The notes under the pieces are model-generated. The model worked only from the letters and a program-made list of their open reading frames with translations, was not told the DNA's origin and did no database searches. Both the position numbers and the translations under genes were made by a program. 64,000 nt of DNA from Nephrocerus scutellatus. Its lineage: Eukaryota > Arthropoda > Insecta > Diptera > Pipunculidae. Location: assembly GCA_947095585.1 (NCBI GenBank), contig OX352765.1, positions 19,962,444-20,026,443 on the forward strand, in the 5' to 3' direction. Shown here in pieces: positions 11,401-23,870 of this stretch (its first letter is position 1; every line of letters starts with the position of its first letter).

Positions 11401-12380
11401 GTGCAGCGCGAAGTAATCTGGGTGGTTTGTTACTAAACCATAGAGTTTACTTTAAAAACCTTAACCTTTCACAGTCCTACAAGGTAGCTGACTCTGCCAG
11501 TATCTTACAGGCGGAGATCTTAGCGATAAGAAACACGCGCCACCGGCCGGTGGGCCAGGCACGCAGCTAAACTTGGAATCCCTCATAATACCTTTAGAAG
11601 GAGTTGCTTGGATGTGAATTAGAAGGAGTTGCTTTGATGTGAATGAGAAAGAAACTCTTAATCATTTCCTTCGCAAGTGGACAGCCATTATGGCTCTCCG
11701 TTTCCGCAAACTGAGTAATACCTTATTTTCCTACCTGAAGGAGCTTTCAGATTATAGCATCACCTAATTGATATCGTACTTCAATGCTATAGGTTGGATA
11801 CAACTATACACCAACTCCTGAGGACTGAGGTACTGCAGAAGAAGTGCGTCACACTGGAGATGGACTCGCTGAAACAGTCTGCTGTCCTTTGAGCTCCGTC
11901 AGGGAACGTGTTCTTTCCTTCCCTACCGCCAAAGCACAGCTAAGGTGGAATAATTTGACCAATTGCACCACCTCAAGAGCGATGTAGGGTTCCTATAATA
12001 AAAGGTCTCCAGATTTCAGAAAGATATTTACAGAGTGGTTCCCATAAACACGCTCCACTGGCCGGTGGGCAGCCATGCAACCAAATTGTGAATCCCTCAC
12101 AATACCTTTAAAAGGAGTTGCTTGGATGTGAATGAGAAAGAAACTCTTAATCATTTCCTTTGCTAGTGACCGTCCCTGGCGGGCTACCGACTCCGAATAC
12201 TGAGTAATCCCTTCTTTTCCGAACTGAGAGCGCTTTCGGAGTGCAGCATCTTCGATCTGATATCGTATCTGAGTGCTACATTTTGGATATAATCAACGCA
12301 ATATTCTTTCCTTCCATTAGAACGGCGCACTAAAACGCTATTGAGGATCTCGCCAACTCGGCTACCTACCTACCTTTAGC
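11400..12380 (+). mobile_element. LINE 3' region with duplicated end
   Basis: Two similar segments, about 11535-11790 and 12050-12300, share GGAGTTGCTTGGATGTGAAT and GAAAGAAACTCTTAATCATT. They encode the degraded Cys-His tail of the LOA-like family (NEKETLNHFL). The first copy also repeats 26 bp internally (GAAGGAGTTGCTTxGATGTGAAT twice). The unit ends in CTACCTACCTACC. Confidence 0.7.
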
Positions 12381-14335
12381 TTGACTATGATAAATATGTT
12401 GGTCCAGTTTGAATCTTAAACTCGCTTTGCATACTGTTTATTGCAGTTATTAATTAATCGATTGCGCTGCACAAAGTGTAGATCGCTGGAATCCAGCAGT
12501 TATTTCGTCACCTCACAAACATAGAAAGCCTATTGCTCAGTCAAAATATCTTTGCGAACATTGCAATTGCACTGAAAGTAGTAAAATGGCACACAACTAG
12601 AGCGATAAACTCGAATATCTAGAAAGTTATGCGCTCATGTTTATTCAAATATCAGCAATAAACGAGGAAATACAACAACTCTTCAACTATTCCGATAGCC
12701 GCCGGGCGTTCGTTTTGTCGTGTCACAAAATCCCCACACATGACCGATCCGCACATCTACAAGTCAGCCGCAGCTGATAACGCTGCTTGCGATCATGTCG
12801 TCTAATCATTCGGTCAGCCAGTCAGTGATATTTTCCCACCCAACACCCCCCCCCCCTTCCAAATAGTCACGACAATAAGAGCTATTTGATGTGCACTAGT
12901 ACCACAGTGACCAATATAGAGATAGAGAGCGACAAGTCAGCAAATCAGTCTGTTTATTTTTTTGTTTATTATTATTTTTCTTGTTTGCACCGCTACATAG
13001 GTGGGTAACGTTACCCGCTGCTGCACGCCCTCAGAAGACCGGTATTGTTGTTTACTGACTGACGAATGATGCAGGAGTCAGAGGCAATTACTTGTTACAT
13101 ATTGATGTATGATTTGTTCCACTGTCCAAGTGACCCGTCGTATTACGTTTTATACTGTGATTGCTGACAGGCAATTGTCATCTTCGGCGGCAGAAGAAAA
13201 CTTACTAACTTGCAATAGAGCAGCATTCGATTCGATTGCTCAACGATAGAGGGGTGAAAGTAACAGCATAATATGAATTTCATAATTCAATTGCACACGG
13301 GCAGCACACCGCCTGACTCGATAACTGCATTTGAAACACTTTAGATACAGTTTTTTACCATTCGCTAATATCACATACCGTTTGTGTGTCATTTCATACA
13401 GGAAGAAAAAAATAATCGAGCTGTATGCGATCTGGAAATTCCAGTCGGCCGGTGTTGTTATTGCTTTTGCCAATGTGTCACATTAGTGATGATGTATCTT
13501 CTATACAATATGAAGGATTAACCGATGCGATGTATCTTTCACATTTCACATAGAGAAATGTTGAATTGATTACAATTGATTATGCTGGAACATATTATTC
13601 AACTACGGTTGCAGCAATAACTGATATTTGCACCTTTACTAAGGCAGACTAGGAGAAGTGTTATGATGTATGTAAGTCTTGCGACATGTTGCAAGACGTG
13701 TTTTAGGAGAAAAATATAGAGCAGCTTACAGATTACAAAATATGCACCGGCTGAGCCAGTCGGGGAGAAATTACATAAGCATCGTTCATTTTAAGCAGCC
13801 GAGAAAACAATTTATGTACCAAAACTGGAATGGTGTTGGCTGTAGTCCAGCCCACAGCTTGTGCGAAAATTATGATTTTCGTCTAATGAATGGAATTAAA
13901 AATTCAAACAACACGTTGTAAACTATGATAAATAGTGTTAATTGTATAGTACCAATACTAATGAATAATGTCTTAATAATACAACGGAACGGTGAGATCA
14001 TGGGGTTAACGCATTTAGGATTGTTTGTTGACTTTATCTTATTGCTTGCAAAAGCACCAACAACTTTATACATATTGCCAAGCGGATAATTGCGGAATAC
14101 CTGTCCTGGCAACTGTCCAGCCCAGCTTATTCACTTTTAAAAGTTCTGTCTTCTGGCCATTTTCCGTGAGTTGCAACAGTCATACTTTTTTTCAATAGAA
14201 CAATGGCTTCCAAAGAAATTGTACCTCGGTCTTATCCTATCTTGATGCGTATAAACCAGCCGTTCTTAGTTTATGTGAAACGCAGGTTCCTTTTTTTAAG
14301 ACAAAACCCTGGCCCAATTCGCTGACACTGCGACC
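12381..14335. other. Unassigned DNA with a C-rich tract
   Basis: No supported gene. A run of C lies near 12846-12857. Open frames at 13240-13473, 13679-13921 and 13870-14112 show no domain, signal peptide or splice context. Confidence 0.5.
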
Positions 14336-14339
14336 TATA

Positions 14340-15060
14340 AAGATCTATTGTATCGTAGGGTGTAACTAATCTAAGAGAATTACTACCTCCCTAATGAAGG
14401 ATAGTAAGAAAATACGTCTCCTTAACCAGATCAATGCTGGACAATCACAGAGAATGTGCCCGGATATTTCATCATCCTCCGAGCAGAACCTACATTTCGT
14501 GATTGAGCCAAGACTCATTTTGCTAAGGTGATATGGAAGGCCCCAATGACCTGTGAGAAAACTCACCAGCTTTCTGATGCTATCATTGTCGAGGTCAAGG
14601 AATTTCTTGTAGGAAAAGGGCCTTTTTAACCGTTTGGACTGCCTAAGCCCTGGCATATTATCCCAATGAGCTAGACGAAGTCTACCTTCCCACTTATTAA
14701 TCATTCCGTGATTCAGCCAAGACTAATTTTGCTAAGGTGATATCGCAGGCCACAATGATCTGTTAGAAAGCTCACAAGCTTTCTGATGCTTTCATTGTCT
14801 AGATGAAGGTTTTCTTGTAGGTAAAGGACCTGATTAACCGTTGGATTGCCTAAGCCCTGGGATATTATCCCAATGGGCTAAACTAAGTCTTACCTTCTTA
14901 TTAAATCAGGTAAGGTTCCGGTCCTAAGAACGCAGATTCTGAACCAGCCCTGGATAGTTCATCCGCATGTTCGTTGCCTGCAGTTCCCTGGTAACCAGGG
15001 ACCCAACCGACTCTTACACTGTTAAGTCCTGCCAGGGATTGTAGTGCATCGTATCAGCAT
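14340..15060 (-). mobile_element. LINE RNase H and Cys-His tail, tail duplicated
   Basis: The minus strand, from 15060 downward, reads RVGWVPGYQGTAGNEHADEL, the last RNase H motif of a LINE. It is followed by a broken linker and then TGHWGLPYHLSKMSLGSITK and CRFCSEDDEISGHILCDCPA at 14366-14704. A partial second copy of the tail occupies 14705-14900. The intact stretch at 14366-14704 is the longest clean frame. A small related piece recurs at 40985-41200. Confidence 0.75.
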
Positions 15061-15136
15061 TTAATAATGAATTGCTTTAATTGTACGCGATCACTTGCAC
15101 AATGTAACTAATTTTGTAGTCCGATATTAACGACAT

Positions 15137-15795
15137 GTTATACTAACGTGAAGCGCGAATTTGAAGTAGTGCAATCCTTTAGCTATCTCGGGTCAACTGT
15201 AGCCGCCGAAAACAGCATGGAACCAAAAAAACGCTCACGGTTGCTTAAAGGCAACAAAGCCTACTAGGTATAGTCTGTCAAGACTCTTCAAATCCAGGAA
15301 CTTAACCATAACATCTAAGCTACTGATATATAAGACAATGGTCATACCAGCACTCACATATGGATCCGAGAATTGGGTGCTCTGCAACAAGCATTTTGAC
15401 CGCTTAGCCAAGTTCGAGAGAAAAGTCTTACGGAGAATTATTGGCTCCGTATGTGGGGAAGGACGATTCCGGAGACTCTATAATGATGAGATCAATACCG
15501 TTACCGCGATGTCAACATCGTAAAAAGAATTAAGCTCGGTAGGCTCCTGTGGTAGGACATCTAGTTTGCATGACCGAAGAGGATCCTGCTCGGAAAGACC
15601 TTTGCGGTAAGATTTATGGAACACGACAGCGAGGCCGGCCAAGCCTACGCTGGAAGGATGGCGTAGACCAGAACGACTCGAGTTTAGGGATGCATAACTG
15701 GATGACATCGGCTGAAAATCAGGTCCGGTGGAGAGACTTTTTGCGGGAGGCCAGCCCCGGACCCTGGTTGTAGAGCCAAATATGATGATGAAAGA
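15137..15795 (+). mobile_element. Family A LINE 3' part (RT C-terminus)
   Basis: The plus strand reads KREFEVVQSFSYLGSTVAAE, YGSENWVLCNKHFDRLAKF, and then RGRPSLRWKDGVDQND and NQVRWRDFLREASPGPWL. These are the thumb and conserved C-terminal tail of an endonuclease-reverse-transcriptase LINE. It ends in a short GATGATGA tail. Frameshifts lie near 15240 and 15535. It overlaps in family with 1-640 and 37435-37645. Confidence 0.8.
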
Positions 15796-15997
15796 CGGCA
15801 TCTTACATTTAGAATAGTACCATTTCAGGTCACTTTGAGTTGACTACAAGGTCACAACTTGTTGCCCAACAGCTGACTTTGATTAGAGAGCTTTCCATGA
15901 CTTCGCTTATCATAAACATGTGCTGTCCTGATACAAGAACCCCCACGTTTATGATCATTTGACAATTCATCATCATCAGACTTTATTATAACAGAGT

Positions 15998-16076
15998 CTC
16001 CGGAATAGTCATTTCCCGCATAATGGGCCAATAATTCTGCGTAAGACTTTCCTCCTCAACGAGGCGAGTGAGTTTT
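15998..16076 (-). mobile_element. Short inverted family A LINE fragment
   Basis: GAGTCTCCGGAATAGTCATT and AATTCTGCGTAAGACTTTCC match, with drift, the first 70 bases of the window (GAGTCTTCGGAAAGGTCCTT ... AATTCTCCATAAGACTTTTT). The fragment lies just downstream of a plus-strand copy of the same family. Confidence 0.7.
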
Positions 16077-16780
16077 GGAATTCTAGATATTTTTACATCC
16101 CCTGCCTAATGTTGATGATGTTGTTAATTATGATATTTCTCTTTTATGTATGGGATGATTCCTCTTCAGTCTTCAAGCATCATTTCTTCCTCCAATACTT
16201 GCACTAGTGGTTCATGAATTGCTTGGTACAATGCGGGCACTCCATATTTAATCAGCTCCGATGTAATGCCATCTGTAACCGAGACCTTATTCTATTTGAG
16301 CCGAGTTATCGCTCTGCTTGATTGTGAAGTAATGGGTCATGGTAGATCCCATACTTCTTCATTTATAAACTACTTTCATCAGTTTCTTCTAAAGGGTTAG
16401 CCTACTTCTTCTCTTTCCATCGCTCTAAGCGATGTAAATGATTTTCAAAATATGTTATTCCCTAATAAAAAAAATTTAAACTTAGTTGTAATAGCATTTA
16501 GCTAAGTCTCTATGTAAATTTCCAATTGTGTAAACTCGATCTTACTATAGGAAGAGCATTTTATCCGAATCATTAGTACTTCGAGAGAGCACTAGAGAGC
16601 GGAGGCATTCTTGCATCTGTATGCCCTGGGCTATCTGTCGGACTCGTGCATAATACCAGTGATCAACCATATTGCTAGAAGGGCAACAGACAATGACTTT
16701 GGGTAGTCTGAATGTTAACTGGAGATACTGCAGTAACATACCTAAACGCGAACGTAATAAGAACAATACAAATAGATACT
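16077..16780. other. Unassigned DNA
   Basis: Nothing I can support. The open frame at 16545-16808 has no recognised motif. Confidence 0.5.
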
Positions 16781-16782
16781 GG

Positions 16783-17005
16783 TGGCTAGAACGGGATGTG
16801 GCCGACATTCATCTATTAAGAGAAGCGGAAGTAGCGTCGTGTGCATTCTGATCAAAATGAGTCTCGCAGGATTGTACTAGTGACTGCTCTGTTGGGGCTA
16901 GAATGGGGTGTGGCCGACATTCATCCCTAAAGCGTAGGTAGCGTCGTGTGCATTCTGTACAATGGTTCTCGCAGGATTTCTTTAGTGACAGCTCTTTTGG
17001 GCTAG
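16783..17005. repeat. Tandem duplication of about 110 bp
   Basis: Two copies, about 16783-16892 and 16897-17005, share GTGGCCGACATTCATC, GTAGCGTCGTGTGCATTCTG and TCTCGCAGGATT. They differ by several substitutions and small gaps, so the duplication is not recent. Confidence 0.75.
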
Positions 17006-18460
17006 ATGTGCCGGGGGCACGTGGCGCTGCAAGCGTTATATTAGGGGTTTAATTTTGTTTTATATTTTTTGTTATATTGCATTTATATTTATGTTTTGTT
17101 TTAGCTAATTTTAAGTATAGTTATGTAGTTTTAAGTATTAACCTAATAATATAGATTGTAAGTTTCTTAACTTTATTACTAACACTACATTATAAGGATT
17201 ATTTGGATAAAATAATTGATTGAAAAAACAGCAGCCCTCGTATTCTTCTTAACTTGCCCCGGTTCTATGAGATTATTGCATTGCTCGGTACGCAACATTC
17301 TTACGTTCAGTGGCTAGGCTACATTGGTAATCTAACCAATCGTTCCTTTTTCTACGACTATCGCTTAGGATGGAATCACCAGAACTAATGACATTATATT
17401 CTTGAGGCGTGTTCGTAAGTTTTCTACGCCCGGCATCTCAGCCCCAGGACTTACTATCCCTGCAACATTGAGGGCGAGTCCTATCAAGTGTTGGTTGATG
17501 TTGCGCTGGTATAACCTTTTTAAACATTGCAATGTTATGTAGCTTATTGTATTATGTATTCGATAACAAGTACTGAAGTCACTTAAAATGTTGTATTACT
17601 TAACTTTATATCATTTTTTATTTCACTTTTAATTGGGTTTTCAATTATTTTAAAAATCCTTCAAATGCCCCGCTCTGTTGGGTTGCCATAAAATAAAATA
17701 AAAAACAGTCAAAAACACAAAAACAAATATAATTTCTAATAATTGTACTCAGCTGATACTTTCTATGTATGCAAGCTACATACGAGGCGAGTACTGATGG
17801 ACGGTACACAATGTCAAGAAAACGACAACGGGCAAACTAAAATGAATTACACATTTCATTGTGAACCGAATCAAAATTGGTCAGCTCCAGTACAGTTGCA
17901 TTTGCATTGCAGTTTTCAAAGCAAAACAACCTCATACACAAATATACACGCACACCGCTATTTCCATCTATAATTGAGTATTTCCATTGCAACAATCGAA
18001 GTTCATGGCAGTTGAATCGGGCAAGTTAAACGCAAGATTAGGAAAATGAAAAAGAAAGGAGTACTTTGACAACGACAATGCGATGGCACATGAGTTACAA
18101 TAAGTACGAACAAGTGCCGTGTTTCAGTATTTAAAGTACTATGTAGTACTATACGAGCATATAAAAGAGTTGTTATATTGCATTTAGATTTCGTCTAACT
18201 CCGATTGTCGTTAGTAATTGGTTCATTATTCATTAAATTCACAGGAGGCAAATGCAAATTTAATATTCCATTGAACTCGCTCACTTACCATTGCTATATT
18301 TTCCGTATTGGCACGAAATGTTGCAAAATATTCAGCAAGCGCCGCGTCGCCGTTGCGTTGCAAAACGCCTTTCGATTCTTTCCCTTTCAAAAATGACAAA
18401 AACCAAATAAATTCGCTAATCCACTTGAGAAGATGCACTGCTCAGCCACAGCTCTGTAAG
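17006..18460. other. Unassigned AT-rich DNA
   Basis: 17040-17220 is strongly AT-rich and could be a transposon 3' region, but no end motif is visible. No gene is supported between 17006 and 18460. Confidence 0.45.
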
Positions 18461-18462
18461 TT

Positions 18463-18690
18463 TTAGTTCAGTATTTTTGTAACAATTCCAACTAAGATAT
18501 ACTTGAGCTGTGGATATGTTTTTTTTTTTAAAGAGGATTTCGATTTTAAGATTTTTCGCACAACACACCCGACGCAATCCTTACCACTGATAACCACCAA
18601 ATCGGCGCACAGATTCTTACACAACAATATCAAGAAGACGATGCCCAATATGAATGCTGACAATACGCTCGCTCTTACACCGACGATCAC
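18463..18690 (-). CDS. Possible short secreted peptide ORF
   Basis: A 75-codon minus-strand frame starts with a hydrophobic leader (VLSAFILGIVFLILL) followed by CADLVV, a plausible signal peptide and cleavage site, then a short Cys-containing, Lys-rich tail (DCVGCVVRKILKSKSSLKKK). A possible donor (GTG/GTAAGG) lies within the frame, so the real product could be spliced. I recognise no family, and neighbouring DNA gives no support. Chance is a serious alternative. Confidence 0.2.
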   Translation of the reverse strand: MIVGVRASVLSAFILGIVFLILLCKNLCADLVVISGKDCVGCVVRKILKSKSSLKKKTYPQLKYILVGIVTKILN

Positions 18691-18719
18691 TTCAACTGAA
18701 GTGGTGCGCGCTTAAATTA

Positions 18720-19568
18720 TTTCCGTTTCTAGTCGAATCTGAATCTGAAGGAAAAGTAATTATTTACGTTGCAACTGACTTGCTGTAGAGTGTGACAATA
18801 GGAATATACCAATAGACTATGAGCAGTCATCGTCATCCCAATGGCATCGGGATAAAACTACCCGCGCCACATAACGTACCTTTTGCAATATGGCTTTCAA
18901 CGCAACCGCCGTTGTTTTGTGTGGAGACTGACGATGGCTTAGGAGTACTTGTGTTATTATTGTGATTATATGGAAGCACGAGAACGCCACATAGGAATAC
19001 CTTCGAGAAAAGACTTCAGAAGAAGATCCAGTGTAGGCGATAAAACCCACTCTGATTTAAGCGTAAATTTTGCGCCAGTAAGGAGAAGTAATTTTGTTGG
19101 TGAATGGAACTCTGTAATGACTTTGGTTTGGTTGCCGCAGCTGTTTTAGTAACGTGTATTATGTACATATTTCCAAATCTTAGCAACTCACATTCCTCTG
19201 GTGATCTGCGGATACATGTGCAATGTAGAACGCGCCAGTTATGTTTGATTTGAGCGTCTTCACTGCTCAATTCTACTTCTACCAAATTAAGCCTACCAAA
19301 AAAAATTTAATGACTAATTGAGAAAAACAACAAAATCCAGAGACTATATAGTTGTTAAGTTTACAAGCGATCAGAGTTCCTCTTCTTTTATGGCTTTACA
19401 ACCAGAGATCTTTTTATAATATCAGCTTTATTTCAAGCTGCTTTCCATAAAATTTAACACAACATCCAAGCAACTCTTCGATCAAGCAAACAAGGTATTC
19501 CTACTTTGAGTGGAAGAAGAGGACTTACATAAACGCACTACTACTCAGTCCATTACGATCTAAATTCC
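18720..19568. other. Unassigned DNA
   Basis: Open frames at 18817-19050 and 19016-19285 on the minus strand lack motifs. Nothing supported. Confidence 0.45.
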
Positions 19569-20298
19569 ACATTTTTCTATTTCATGCTACCAGCCGATTT
19601 CCGAATATGGCTGCTAGAAAAACAAGGCAATATGCGTCGTTCTAAGGTGGAGTAACTAAGCTTCAAAGTGGCTAATGCAGCCACTGTTTGCTGTAACATT
19701 ATCCACAAATCATCGCTACCGATCTTAATTTTTACCTAACCTCATAAATCTCGGTCTATTCTAGAGTCGCTTGAATCGTTCATCCTCATTTATGGATTCA
19801 AAGAAATGATCGATACAACTTTGCTTTCTAATATGGATATGTTACGGAATCCAAATTTACTGAAACTTAAATTTACCGGTTTTCGGTAATTATTTTAGTG
19901 CAATACCGGTTTCTCGGTAATTTACTGAGATCAACATTTTTCTATTTCATGCTACCAGCCGATTTCCGAATATGGCTGCTAGAAAAACAAGGCAATATGC
20001 GTCGTTCTAAGGTGGAGTAACTAAGCTTCAAAGTGGCTAATGCAGCCACTGTTTGCTGTAACATTATCCACAAATCATCGCTACCGATCTTAATTTTTAC
20101 CTAACCTCATAAATCTCGGTCTATTCTAGAGTCGCTTGAATCGTTCATCCTCATTTATGGATTCAAAGAAATGATCGATACAACTTTGCTTTCTAATATG
20201 GATATGTTACGGAATCCAAATTTACTGAAACTTAAATTTACCGGTTTTCGGTAATTATTTTAGTGCAATACCGGTTTCTCGGTAATTTACTGAGATCA
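19569..20298. repeat. Exact tandem duplication, 365-bp unit
   Basis: Copies at 19569-19933 and 19934-20298 appear identical base for base from ACATTTTTCTATTTCATGCT to TTTACTGAGATCA. Each holds TGTTACGGAATCC (19840 and 20205), which could be the left end of an LTR given the gag relic that follows. Identity implies a very recent event or an assembly artefact. Confidence 0.9.
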
Positions 20299-20329
20299 AT
20301 TTTTAAATTTATAAAAACACTAGCGGAAA

Positions 20330-21290
20330 TACCTGGCGTTTTTTGGCCGCCGCATCGAACCCACGGACAACGTTTGCGCGTAAAAATATCCACAAAGCCA
20401 CTCGCTATTCGGTTGCGAGTGTTCATAGACGCCACCACGACCCGGACCTGATGACGTCCGAACGTACCGAGGTGCCAATGCGACTCGGACCACTATCTTG
20501 TTGATATGGTTCTCCGAAATATTCAAAAATTTATCAACGCAATGACCGAACAAGCTCAATAGGCTGAAGCACGGCTTGCCGAACAAGCTCGACAAGCTGA
20601 CGAACAAATGGGAAGGTTAATCTCATAATTGGCTCGTCAGCCACTTCAGCTTTAGCTCAGCATATCGCTACTATCTACAAGGGTCTGTCCAGCCGTATGA
20701 CAGCATTCGTGTACTACCCTGAAGATGACGTCACGTTTGATATGCTCGATATCAGTCAATCTACGAGGAAGACGCTGTTTATCTGTGCCGCAAAAAGTCA
20801 GACTGCTCACCGAAAAGCTCTAAAATGCTGATTATCAACGTTTTTCTGACAAAATTTTTCCATTTACAAAGAGAACGATCCCATTCAACACGGCAGTCGA
20901 CGAGGTAAAGCAAATGTTCGGACGTAAAGAATCTCTGTTCTCACTCCGCTAAAAAAGTCTTCGCATGGAAATGGATTCATGTGAGAGTTACGATGACTAC
21001 ACTAACCGTGTGAATCTCATGTGCGAAAAGTTCGATTTCGAACATTGCATCTCAATGTTCTCACGTTCGTGACAACAAGCCGGAGCATTTCCTGTTGCTA
21101 TTCAGAAACTCCTCATCAAGTTCGAGGAAATTACAACCAAACAAGAAGCAAATTCGGAAAATGCAGCAGCTCGAATGACTTTGAAGGAAGCGTGCAGTAT
21201 CGGAAAACGATTGATTGGTTCAGCAGCACGAAACGGCACCGCAGAGCGAAGTTCTCATGTCTCATCAGCGAAGCATTTTAGATTCCTAAT
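20330..21290 (+). mobile_element. LTR-retrotransposon gag relic
   Basis: Reading across frames gives TAFVYYPEDDVTFDM, SQTAHRKALK, QMFGRKESLFSLR, MEMDSCESYDDYTNRVNLMC and EKFDFEHC. This is the Gag core of an insect Ty3/Gypsy element of the CsRn1/mag type. Stops interrupt every frame. The N-terminus near 20520 is Gln-rich (a repeated TEQA.. pattern). No polymerase follows; an RTE tail begins at 21369. The clade name is inference from the look of the Gag. Confidence 0.65.
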
Positions 21291-21368
21291 TCTCTCAAAG
21301 CACCAAAAGTTCTTCTCTTGTTTTTTTCGTAAAAATAATATTCGCAAATCAAATCAAAACGACGACGA

Positions 21369-21600
21369 AAATGGAGCTGGATTGGCCACACTTTGAGAAA
21401 GCCAGCGGACTAACGCTCGACTGGAAGCCGCCGAGTTGGCCGTCCTAGCAAGACATGGAAAAGGACAATAGAAGAGGAAGCAAGATCCCAGGGGACTAAG
21501 TGGCGCATCTTGAAACATCAGGGGATAAATCGAGTTTGTTGGCGGGCGTTTGTAGATCCCTATGCTCCCCCGCGGAGTAAAGGAAAGAAGGATAGAAAAA
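21369..21600 (+). mobile_element. RTE-like LINE 3' end (family B)
   Basis: GGAGCTGGATTGGCCACACT begins a piece whose peptide resembles the family tail (WIGHTLRK). It ends in TATGCTCCCCCGCGGAGTAA, the complement of the phrase at 29400-29420, where the longer family B copy lies on the minus strand. Confidence 0.7.
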
Positions 21601-22665
21601 AAGTTAAATTTTTAAGTTTTTTTAAGTAAAGTTTCGACACGTCGTTAAGTTCCGGTATATACGAGCAATCATCATTAGCTCATCTCGATAAACATTAAAA
21701 TTTTTAGCAATTATTAATAAAAGCGATTGAAATGAACGAACTCATCGAAATAAATCTATTAACAATCGATTTGTCCAATGATGGCAATAGTGCGCACATG
21801 GCAGTTCTGTGCACTCAAAGGCCGTTTATCAACTCCCATTAAGGGGAAGTTGAAATTGAAAAACAACCTACTTGTAATATATGGATTCCAGAACGAACTA
21901 GAAGCGAGATGGTTTTCTTATGAGAGCTGTAGCTTTTAATAATTTTTTACATCATATTTGTGCCTGCCTTCTGAGAAACTCCGTCCAATTCGATGTAAAA
22001 GTTGGAATATTAAACGGCTCAAGAGCTATCACTTTAAGTCAGTTTGCGACAAGGCAAAGTTTCGAATTATCGATACAGTCACTTTTGTGTTGGTAATAAC
22101 CCAACTGCACCCTCATACGCTTAACGTTCAATTTTTAATTGCGCTAAAGCGATGTGCAGATGCGGCCGATCCGATAGATGTGGCAGAGTCAAATTACATC
22201 GTTGGCCAACTCGACGTTAGCTATTATACATTTAAAACTTAGGCTGCATGTTAAGATCATACTACGGCCGTACTGTAAGACATCTGCTGAAAGATGACAC
22301 AACATTACCGAGACAACATAAGGTCGTGCTAGTCATCGCGCAGGGTTAAACACTGCCATCGCTTCACCACCTGTCTTCTGAGAAAATAGAACCAATCAAT
22401 CTTTTAGGGATTTCCCAATGATGTGGTGGTGGAATCATCAATGCAAAACCGAACCGCGATTGAAAGTGGTGGAGGAAATTCCTCACAATGAAGTGATTAT
22501 AAAATTATTGGGTCTGGATTGTGAGCATCATCGTTGATCACGAACATTCATTCGTAAATGTGAAGAATAAGTTATGCAGTTATGCTTGTTGTTTTTGTGT
22601 TGTTGAATACAATGGAGCTCAAACTTTGCTTTAAGTATTTTCACCCGTAGAGGGCCCAGATTGTG
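21601..22665. other. Unassigned DNA
   Basis: The plus-strand frame at 21958-22242 is 94 codons long, but it shows no domain, signal peptide or splice context. Nothing supported. Confidence 0.45.
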
Positions 22666-22669
22666 AACG

Positions 22670-23275
22670 TAATAGGGGTAGTCTTTTGGGGGAAAACCCT
22701 CTTTTTGGAGGGTATTTTGGGATTCTTTTGGGGCGTCTTTAGAGGGTTTTTTATGAGTATTTAACGTTCTTTTGGGAATGGTTTGGAGGTCTTTTGAAAA
22801 ATCTTTTGGGGGTCTGTTGGGGTCTTTTGGGGTGTCTTTTGAGAGTCTCTTGGTGGTACTTTGGGAGTCTTTTGATGGTCTTCTGGGATTCGTTTCAGAG
22901 GCCTTTAGAGGGTCCCTTATTATTATTTGGGGTGCTTTTGGGATATTTTGGGAGTTGTTTTGGGAGTCTTTAGAGGGACTTTTGAAGTCCTTTTGAGGAT
23001 CTTTTGAAGTCTTTTTGGGGTCTTTTTGGAGTGTTTTGATGGTATTTTAGGAGGTATTTTTGGGATCGTTTGAGATGTCTCTTAGGAGTCTTTTTATGAG
23101 TCCTTTTTATGGACGGCCTTTTAGGGTCTTTTGGTGGACTCTTGGGGATATTCGTGGGTTTTTTGTGATTGTTTCAAGTTCCTTTGTAAGTCTTTTGAGA
23201 GCTCCCTTGGTAGGTCTTTTGGTATGATTTTATCGGTCTTTTAGAAATCTATTTAGGGTATTTTTGGGTAGTTAT
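22670..23275. repeat. Degenerate minisatellite, G-rich on the plus strand
   Basis: About 600 bp of drifting copies of GGGGTCTTTTGGGAG-like units of about 12-15 bp. It creates a meaningless open frame at 22772-22996. The complementary tract is at 26890-27365. Confidence 0.85.
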
Positions 23276-23555
23276 ATATCAAAATCTTTGATTACTTTCT
23301 CAAGGTTGAGGAGGAGGTAGGCCAGTCCATTTCATTTTCAGAAGTACTCATTTTAGTTGGAGATGTTGGATAAAATGTAAATTGCGCTAAAAAATTCAGG
23401 ATATCCAATTTTCCTATGGCTTTGTAATGTTTGGTTATGTGACTTTAAAGTCTATACAGAGATAGTTAGGTAGCTAGACTGGCGGTCCCCGCTGACTTCA
23501 TGTGCGCTTCAGTGCATCATTTTGTTACCACAATCCTCGGGAGACCTTTTAAGGT
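23276..23555. other. Unassigned spacer
   Basis: No feature recognised between the minisatellite and the next LINE piece. Confidence 0.4.
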
Positions 23556-23870
23556 TTATTTCGATGGTTTTTGAATCCACCCCATAGCGATCAGATACGA
23601 TACGGGGTTCGCACCCTTATAATTCTCGGCTATATGATTGGCACAGCGTGGGCATTAAGGAAAAGGAAGAGAAAAGAGGAGATGTCTATGAGCTTGTGTT
23701 TTGAAAGACTGTGGATCATAGTGATGTGGGAAGACAGAGGAAGACGGCTGAAGAACGAATCCCGTACTGCCGGTCACTAAGAATTTCGTTTGTTTCACGA
23801 TATTTCATTAGCTGAAAATTGATCAGCATTTCCATGACCTTGGAAAGAATGGATGTAAGTGTTCCTTGAC
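23556..23870 (-). mobile_element. Jockey-like LINE copy (family J) with internal deletion
   Basis: Positions 23600-23765 match the 3' region at 54040-54200 (GGAGATGTCTATGAGCTTGT). They then jump directly, at ACTGCCGGTCACTAAG, to sequence matching 55190-55285 (GATCAGCATTTCCATGACCT). About 1 kb of reverse transcriptase present in the 53.7-55.6 kb copy is missing. Confidence 0.8.

Noticed and set aside
22772..22996. 74-codon ORF rich in Phe, Gly, Leu and Trp
   Set aside because: It is the reading of the TCTTTTGGGG minisatellite; its residues follow the repeat unit.
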